From: Ceratodon purpureus
Lineage: Eukaryota; Streptophyta; Bryopsida; Pseudoditrichales; Ditrichaceae
Length of the DNA stretch: 64,000 bases
Assembly: GCA_014871385.1 (NCBI GenBank)
Contig: CM026426.1
Location: 66,797,692 to 66,861,691, forward strand
Direction: 5' to 3'
Part shown: positions 57,091-64,000 of the stretch, piece by piece
Numbering within the stretch: position 1 is the stretch's first letter
Layout of the letters: every line of letters starts with the position of its first letter
Translations under genes and position numbers: made by a program
The notes under the pieces: model-generated
Database searches by the model: none
What the model was told of the DNA's origin: nothing
The model's input: the letters and a program-made list of their open reading frames with translations, nothing else

Positions 57091-58150
57091 CATGCGTGCT
57101 GCAAGCGGCGAGCAGAGAATGGAGAGCAGAGAATTTACCTTTAACAAAATTTTCAATACTAAGAATACCCCTATAACCGCGGGAAAATACGGAAATCTGG
57201 CATTTTTTTAGTTACTTTTTTTAGAAAAAAGAGTGTAATTCCGTGGATTTCAGGGTTTAAATCACTTCAATTTATTACGTTTCTTTTAAGAGGTAGAAAT
57301 TAAGGTTGATGTCATGATGACGTCATGCATACATTTCGTTAGATTTGTTTAAGGTCTAGGCAAGATACAATGATCAAGTGTTGAGTTTTAAGATCAAACA
57401 AATAATTCTTGCATAGGATTATGTAATTAATTATAGGAAATTTCACAGAACGTAAAGGAAGCAAGGTTTGAAAACTTCCTGGAATATTTCAAAGTTCGAG
57501 TACAATAATTTAACTGCTGAAACCAAGATATACCTTCTCAGAGTCCTTGTCTTCATCGAAGATTTCTCCGTCTTCCTTTGCAGCGAGACTTCTTCATTTA
57601 AGTGATACAAGTAAAAGATTCTCATCACGTTACAGAAGGTGAGTTCCACAGGAGGAGGCCATTCTTTGTTTTTTGAGCTTGTTTCTAGGTGGCGTATTAG
57701 GATAGTGACACAGTCCCCTGCATTCCGTGTTGCATGCAAGGGTAGGCTACGAGTTTGGGGAAGTAAATCCGCAAGCTAGCGTGGAACGTTTTAGAACAAC
57801 AACAACACGGTGTGTTGAGCAATGCAGAAGGTGCGTAATGCGGCGTCGAGGAGGACGAGAGCGGTTGTGGGTTTAGCCCCCATGACACCGGCGAGTTATG
57901 AGGAGCTGCGGCCATAGCTCGTGGAGGTGGAGCGCGCTAGGGAACAAGGCATGGACAGCCGCCGTTCATGTACATAGGACACCTCCATGTTGGTGATGGT
58001 GAATGGCGGTGGACAGTGCTCTGTACCGATGAGCTCCTCCGAATCATGGAGCAGTCCCTTATCTTGTATATTGTAAAGCTAGGCTATAAACTTGTCTTCC
58101 CTCTTTGAAGCCCTTTGATTATTGAAACATAGCACTCTTGAATATTTCTC
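57090..58150. other. No gene recognised
   Basis: Minus frames at 57443-57739 (98 codons) and 57697-57915 overlap in different frames and show no domain. AGAATGGAGAGCAGAGAAT near 57,115 is a small tandem duplication. Confidence 0.45.
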
Positions 58151-58189
58151 TCATGAAGACTAGAGGATGCACTAGAGCAACTGCACGGG

Positions 58190-59790
58190 CCATAGCCTCA
58201 ACATGGTTTGGCAACTGCAGATAAGAACTTGAAGGTGAGGAAGCTACACGCCATAAAGAGGACAACTTCAACCGACTGCAAAAGAAAACAAATGTTAGAA
58301 TTCATTGAAGATAAACTTAAGAAAAGGAAACGTATGACAGATCAGCAAAACAAAAAACTTACTCAAATAGATTAATTTTGTTCTCATTAGGAAGAGCGTC
58401 ATTGTCATCAGAGTCTAGGAAAATTTCGGACTCGTGAAGGGTAGGAGCAATGGGCCCGGCAATTAGGAGTGGCTGAAGAACTTCGTCAAAATAGAGGAAT
58501 CTCCCTCCAGGTCAACAATGTGTCTCTTGGCAAATCTAGTTGCATCCACTGATGCTTCTAAAGTATAAAACCATTTAGTCTAGTAGTAGTATATAGAAGG
58601 AAGTGTATATATCATTAGTAAAAATGAAATTTCTCACCAGTTCCTATAGTGAGGCCAACTGTAATGCCATCTCTAGAAGAAACTAAAAGTTAGAGAAGAG
58701 AAACAAATTTCTTCTTTGGGTCCCTCTAGGCTATGCCATTGCCCTTCTTCTTTGAAACTATTTAAAAAGTGATGGAATTGAAGAGAAATCATCGTTCTCC
58801 AAGTGATCATTTCCAAAATAGGGATCAAAGTAAAATATGAGCTCTTTTGGTAGCCTCCCCAGATATTCTAGAATCTCCAAAGGAGCAAACAAGGACAATG
58901 GCCTTGAACTTCATGGTCTCCATGGCATCCAAGAGTTAGATACATTTGAAGAAGATCATATGTAAAAAGGCATAAAGACAAAATATAAAAAATGGCAGAT
59001 ATGTGGACAAAAATCCTTACCAACTTTGAAGCATTCAAAGGATGAAAGATGTGGAACGAATTGATGACGTTCCAGTCCTCCTTCACCTTTGGGTTGTTTT
59101 TGTTGCAGAAGCTAAAAACTCTGTAATGATCTGAGGGTTGTCATGATAGAAAAGAAGGAGTGCCCCGTCATTGTGTAGAAATCCCTTATAGAATCAAATA
59201 GTAAATCCTCAAGGCTTACTTCAAAAGGATCAGATCCACAAGGCTTACTCCCTTTTTCCAGAGCCTTGGCCCTTGGAAGAGCCACCCTTTGCAAGGATGG
59301 GAGACTCTACTGCTTGTATAGAAGGATACGTCCGAGTTTGTCCAATCATTGACGACGCACGTTGGATATTTGTCCCAAAGTGCAATGTCGAAGGCAAAGT
59401 TTCTTCATTTAACAATCTCATATATCACTTCTCACTTCTCATTTTCTTGTAGCATTGCAGGAGTATACATTGCATTCAACGTTTGTCATATCCTTATAGT
59501 TTGAAAAGAATGCTTGTACCTTAGGGATTGCCTTGTAGGGCAAGAGAGTGCACTTGAAGGATTTGGGTTGCTGATCTAGCATCTTATTCTTGTAAGCCTA
59601 ATCAGCTTCATGGAACTCCCTAAAGAATGCGGTATTCCATGAATGGCACCTCATTGCCTCCACATAGTCGAAGATGGACGGAGTTGGGTTCTGGTCTTCT
59701 AGACTAAAATCAATTCCCACTCCAAGGTCCGTAAGAACTTTTAGAAAGAGATCCTTAGCCTATATTGCCAAATGAATTAGGGTCAAATAT
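58190..59790 (-). pseudogene. Unrecognised minus-strand gene remnant, possibly with introns
   Basis: Coding-like minus pieces: DLGVGIDFSLEDQNPTPSIF and VEAMRCHSWNTAFFREFHEA (about 59735-59600); QPKSFKCTLLPYKAIPKVQA (about 59570); RAKALEKGSKPCGSDPFEVS, then LEDLLFDSIRDFYTMTGHSF (59112-59294); ILEYLGRLPKELIFYFDPYF (about 58870-58810). AT-rich gaps between pieces resemble introns or decay. I cannot name the family. Confidence 0.4.
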
Positions 59791-60550
59791 AGAAGAAAAA
59801 TCGCAATGTTAGATGGCTATTATAAAAAAAATCTCATATATCTCTCGGAAAGTGACTAACCATTCAATTACAGATGAATTTAATTCACTTTCTATGAAAT
59901 CCACCTCCCTATCTCTCTCTAAATCCGCTGCAATTTTTGGCAGTGGGAGAAAGAAGCTGCTCAAAGTTCAGCAATTGGGCAAGTACAGTCCCTCCCGATC
60001 CCAACCACTTGCCTACCCCTTTGGGAAAATCCAGCTCCTTCTCCCTCGTCAAACCTACTCCCGTTATCGATAGAGGGGGAGGATGCCCTTAAGAATTTAG
60101 CAACTTAGGAAACTAAATCCCACTTTGGAGCCTTTCAATTACCTATTCATTCAACAAACAAACAACATTCATAGAAATTAATCAAAAGTAGATGTGTGTC
60201 TGAGCCCGCCAAATCGCACGATAAAGCTGAGGTGGGAAACTCGGGCTGTTGAAGTCGGCCTTTGATGTTTGAATGCAATACCAATTCCATCCTAAGAGCC
60301 ACTTCATCATCATCAATTGAATAGGCACCACTTGACTCTGCAAAGACCACTAAATAATACTACTACATCACCGTCTCGGTCAAGAATCACACTTTCAAAA
60401 TCAATAATGCCACTACAAACCACGAGCATTGAACTCCTCTATATTAGTCATTCAAGGCTACAATTGATGGTTTCCATTTCAAACCATGAACATCTTATAA
60501 GTAAAGGCCTAGAAGTCATCATCTTCGTGAACGCCCTCTCGGAGTCTTAA
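59790..60550. other. Unassigned
   Basis: A plus frame (59813-60073) and minus frame (60147-60350) have no motif. No repeat is noted. Confidence 0.4.
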
Positions 60551-60689
60551 TTTACTACTTTCCACCCAACAACCACACGTCATCGACTAGACGGAACTGA
60601 GCTTGGCATACAACACAACACCAACACATCGAACATCTTACACACAAAAATACATAAGTCACAAGACAAGGAAAAGAATGAGACATTGA

Positions 60690-61575
60690 TGGCACTCCTT
60701 TTATGACCTCCCAAGATGTCTCAAAAGTGCTCAAACTGCTTACCTTGAAAGGCCTTGACAACTGAGAACCAACAGCAAAAAATCATTCTACGTGACACAA
60801 AAACTAGACATGGGGCGGTTTTGGGAGGAAAATCATATATGAGGGGAGGTTCAAAAGGGAGTGCCGTCAACGGCACTCCTTTTATGACCTCCCAAGATGT
60901 CTTAAAAGTGCTCAAACTACTTACCTTGAATGGCCTTGTCAAGAGCAAACCAACTGCATTACTTTCAAGATCATATCTTAGGGGAAACAGTGGTGGTTAA
61001 GGACTTGGGACTTGATCATATATAGGACAATTTGAGCTTCAAATATACGGATAAGGCATCTGAAAAGGATGTGCCGTTAACGGCAATATCCCAAAAGCGT
61101 CTCCTAGATGTAAAAAAATCTCTACAAATTCCTTAAAATAGCCTTTATTAATCAATTCTGGACTTAAAATTATATTTTGGGGACCTTCAAAGGTAGTGCC
61201 GTTAACGGCAGTACTTTTTGACCGCCATTTGAAGTACTTGAAGTATCTACCTGAAGGTTTACTTGACAATTTCTCAAGTCTTGATAAAGGCCTTAAAAAT
61301 AGTGCCGTTAACGCTTGTACTTTTCCAACCTTCTTTTGGTCATTTAATTTGTTAAAATAAATTTGCTGTGGAGGTTGTATTGTCAATGGCACGTCTCTAA
61401 AAGTATCCTCCGCTGTTTCATGGGGGTCGAATTCAAATACCAATAATGCCCCTTGGAAGCACTGGTGTCAACGGCAGTGGTTTCAAGGTGTCAAATTTAT
61501 CATTTCAAAATGGCCCTTTGGATAAAGAATGTAATTTCAAGGGGTCGAAATCAAAATCCAAAAATGCCCCTTTGG
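60690..61575. repeat. Degenerate tandem array carrying the palindrome TGCCGTTAACGGCA
   Basis: Two well-conserved units lie about 181 bp apart (60,692-60,762 and 60,873-60,945, core CTCCTTTTATGACCTCCCAA). More diverged units follow to 61,575. Palindrome copies lie at 60,861 (GTCAAC variant), 61,071, 61,196, 61,302 (truncated) and 61,464 (GTGTCAACGGCA variant). An AATGCCCCTTGGA/AATGCCCCTTTGGA pair closes the array. It is non-coding. Confidence 0.8.
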
Positions 61576-61576
61576 A

Positions 61577-61690
61577 CATGGTTGTCATAATAGACCGACC
61601 GTCCGTTAGTCCGTTAGTCCGTCATGGTGACAAGACACACCCCCGTGTCCGTCACATAAGGGAATTGACCGGTTGACTCACGGTAAGGGT
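61577..61690. mobile_element. Left end of a third hAT-family element, truncated
   Basis: CATGGTTGTCATAATAGACC matches the terminus of the 275-bp element (CAGGGTTGTCATAACAGAC; its other end is CATGGTTGTTCAT) and is followed by CCGTCCGTTAGTCCGTTAGTC subterminal repeats. No matching right end or second copy of the adjacent CCTTTGGA was found within the window. Confidence 0.6.
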
Positions 61691-61714
61691 AAAACAAATT
61701 TACCTAGCGCTGAC

Positions 61715-61782
61715 TTTTGTGCGCGCTCGCGCTCGCGCGCATCCATTCGGGCGCGAGCATACAGGCAGCTGCGGAAAAAATA

Positions 61783-61821
<39 letters not shown>

Positions 61822-62217
61822 CGCATTCGCCCGTATGCTCGCGCCCGTATGCACTCGGGCGCGCGCAGACGTGCGCGAGGGGGTCAGGAAACGCGCACAC
61901 AAAAACCAGCTACAGTTTTTAAGAAAAAAAAAAAAAAAAAAAAAAAAATTTTTTTTTTTTTTGCACTCGCCCGTATGTTCGCGCCCGTCCGCACTCGCGC
62001 GCACGCGCAGACGGGCGCGAGCGTATCAGCGAACACGCACACAGAAACCAGCCAAAATTTTATTTTATTTTTTAAAATTTTATTTTTTAAAATTTTATTT
62101 TATTTTATTTTTTATTTTTTTTTGCACTCGCTCGTATGCTCGCGCCCGTCCGCACTCGGGCGCGCGCAGACGGGCGCGAGCGTATCAGGAAACGCGCACA
62201 GAGAAACCAGCTACAAT

Positions 62218-62270
<53 letters not shown>

Positions 62271-62750
62271 AAAAAATAAAATTTCGCACTTGCCCGTATG
62301 TTTGCGCCCGTCTGCACTCGCGCACGCGCAAACGGGCGCGAGCGTATCAGCGAACGCGCACACAAAACCAGCCAAAGTCTTGAAAATTTTTCTTTTTATT
62401 TTTTTTTATTTTATTTTTATTTAAAATTGTAGCTGGTTTCTCTGTGCGCGTTTCCTGATACGTTCGCGCCCGTCCGCACTCGCGCGCGCGCAAACGAGCG
62501 CGAGCGTATCAGCGAACGCGCACAGAGAAACCATCCAAAGTCTTGAAAAAATTTTATTTTTTTTTTATTTTTTTTTTTGCACTCGCCCGTATGCTCGCGC
62601 TCGCCCGTCTGCACTCGCCCGATGGCGTGCGCCGGACTTCCACCAAGTTCTTGATCATTTCATTTTGGTGCTACTTCCTCCTTTGCACTCGCCGGTATGC
62701 TCGCGCCCGTGTGCACTCGCCTAATAGCTTGCACCGGACTTCCATCAAGA
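61715..62750. repeat. GC-hairpin / poly(A)-poly(T) tandem array, about 160-bp unit
   Basis: Seven or eight units, each with GCACTCGCCCGTATG, then a strong hairpin (CTCGCGCCCGTC ... GACGGGCGCGAG), then CGTATCAGSRAACGCGCACA, GAAACCAGC, and a homopolymer A or T tract (up to about 48 A at 62,226-62,269). GC cores lie near 61,715, 61,821, 61,961, 62,123, 62,284, 62,435-62,535 (here a unit and an inverted unit form a palindrome of about 100 bp), 62,577 and 62,680. Frames are Ala/Arg/Lys/Phe artefacts. Confidence 0.88.
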
Positions 62751-62879
62751 AGGTGTTCATTGCAATTTTATGCACAAATAATTGTTGCCAAACCAGGGAG
62801 CTCAATTGCTCAGTACGCGATGTGATGGAGATCGATGAGTGATGAGAACATTTTTGTAATATGATATTAGAATTAAAAT

Positions 62880-64000
62880 AGTAGCAAAAGGCATAGATAA
62901 TTAGATTAGTAGAAGATTTTGGAGTTAGTTTAATTTTGTTTAAACTAGAACATTTTGTGTACATTTCCACTATCTTCGCGTTGATTAAATCATAATCTAT
63001 TGAAACGTCAATTCATTGTTGACTATGTCGTTCATCACACTTGATGGCTTTTTATCCATGACTTTTTTTTTTTTATATTTCTCTCATTCTATCCCTTTAT
63101 TTGTTGATTTTTCTATTCTTCTTCCATTCTATCTTCTCGTTTTCCTTTTCTTCTATATCCAGTGGATGATGTATTTATTTATTTTATTAGCCTTCCATTG
63201 GTCTCACATTCTATCTTTTATTTTTATATATTAAAATTTCCAATTGTCTTCCATTCTATCAGCTCATCTCTTTAACTTCATTATAATTCCATTCTATCTT
63301 CTTCTTTTCCTTTTCTTCCATTCTTAGCCTATCATGTATTTATTTATTTATTTATTCTTCCATTGGTTTCACATTCTATCTTTTATTTTTATGTATTAAA
63401 ATTTCCAATTGTCTTCCATTCTATCATCTCGTCCCTTTTAACTTCATTATAATTCCATTCTATCTTCTTGTTTTCCTTTTCTTCCATTTCTAGTGGATGA
63501 TGTATTTATTTATTTATTTATTTATTCTTCAATTAGTCGCCCATGCCATCTTTTATTTTTATTTATTTTTCCAATTGGCTTCTATTCTATCATCTTGTTT
63601 TTTTTAAGTTCATTATTATTCCGTTCTATCTTCTTATTTTCTTTTTCTTCCATTTCTAGTCGATGATGTACTTATTTATTTATTTATTCTTTGATTAATC
63701 GCCCATTCCATCTTTTATTTTTATATATTTTTTTCATTGTCTTCTATTCTATCATCTTGTTATTTTTAACTTCATTATAATTCCATTCTATCTTCTTGTT
63801 TTCTTTTTCTTCCATTCTTAGTTTATCATGTATTTTTTAATTTTTTAATTTTTTTATTCTTCTATTAGTCACCCATTCCATCTTTTTTTTTATTTTATTT
63901 TTCTAATTGTCTTGTATTCTATCATCTTGTTATTTTTAAGTTCATTACTATTCCATCCTATCTTCTTGTTTTCTTTTTCTTCCATTCTTAGTCTATCATG
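62880..64000. repeat. Satellite-like array, about 164-bp unit, running off the window
   Basis: Units contain ATGTATTTATTTATTTATT, CTTCCATTGGTYTCACATTC, CAATTGTCTTCCATTCTATC and TTCATTATAATTCCATTCTA. At least five to six units from about 63,000 to the window end, with 5-20% divergence by eye. The related words at 53.9-54.2 kb lie inside the large hAT element. The first about 120 bp (62,880-63,000) are unique AT-rich DNA. Confidence 0.85.

Noticed and set aside
61678..62383. Frames of 86-182 codons rich in Lys, Phe, Ala and Arg
   Set aside because: They are generated by poly(A)/poly(T) tracts and the CGCGCCCGTC array.
61577..64000. CRISPR-like reading of the regularly spaced repeats
   Set aside because: Units are 160 bp or longer with homopolymers and no unique spacers of constant length, and the setting is a plant genome.

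Overview
The window looks like nuclear DNA of a land plant, most likely a non-flowering one (bryophyte, lycophyte or fern). The evidence is an AT-rich background with very low gene density, layered transposable elements of several classes, plant-style telomere-like CCCTAAA remnants, and two copies of a transposase-like family with the DUF7869-type signature (QxDNxxxDxKNR ... VGHTHEDIDALF). I associate that family with bryophytes, lycophytes and ferns, but the species is not identified. I recognise no tRNA, rRNA, CRISPR array or bacterial-type operon.

Layout. 1-2.7 kb: AT-rich sequence with a (TA)n microsatellite and degenerate telomere-like repeats. 2.7-5.3 kb: decayed DUF7869 copy A, plus strand. 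5.7-7.9 kb: decayed MULE-like gene with a SWIM zinc finger, plus strand. 9.33-13.49 kb: compact non-autonomous LTR retrotransposon in minus orientation with recognisable LTRs, candidate PBS and PPT. 13.5-18.7 kb: unrecognised minus-strand coding remnants, interrupted by an almost exactly 1-kb inverted-repeat element. 21.0-23.2 kb: truncated non-LTR retrotransposon, minus strand, with RNase H, a zinc knuckle, a restriction-like endonuclease and a puzzling upstream domain. 23-32.5 kb: AT-rich desert that holds a 357-bp TIR element immediately upstream of a spliced-looking terminal exon (29.06-29.55 kb), the best candidate for a fragment of an ordinary gene. 32.9-34.9 kb: two tandem decayed FCP1/NIF phosphatase-like domains, minus strand. 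35.6-40.1 kb and 44.2-50.1 kb: decayed genes of unrecognised families, sprinkled with the palindromic word GCTGSCAGC. 40.1-44.1 kb: AT-rich, internally duplicated. 51.4-57.1 kb: DUF7869 copy B, split by a 4.3-kb hAT-type element with a perfect 8-bp target duplication and very large inverted arms. 58-60 kb: decayed minus-strand coding. 60.6-64 kb: three unlike tandem arrays in succession.

How the parts relate. Almost every coding stretch is broken by stops and frameshifts, so the region reads as a transposon graveyard. The LTR element and the two hAT elements with perfect target duplications look much younger. The hAT elements (275 bp and 4,304 bp) share the terminus CAGGGTTGTC and GGACGG-rich subterminal DNA, and both landed in older dead genes, which gives a relative age order. 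A recurring theme is that element families carry their own short GC-rich, often palindromic word (AGCCGAC, GCTGSCAGC, CCGTCC, GCCGTTAACGGC, CGCGCCCGTC) dispersed through them. All calls are from reading the sequence, without searches.
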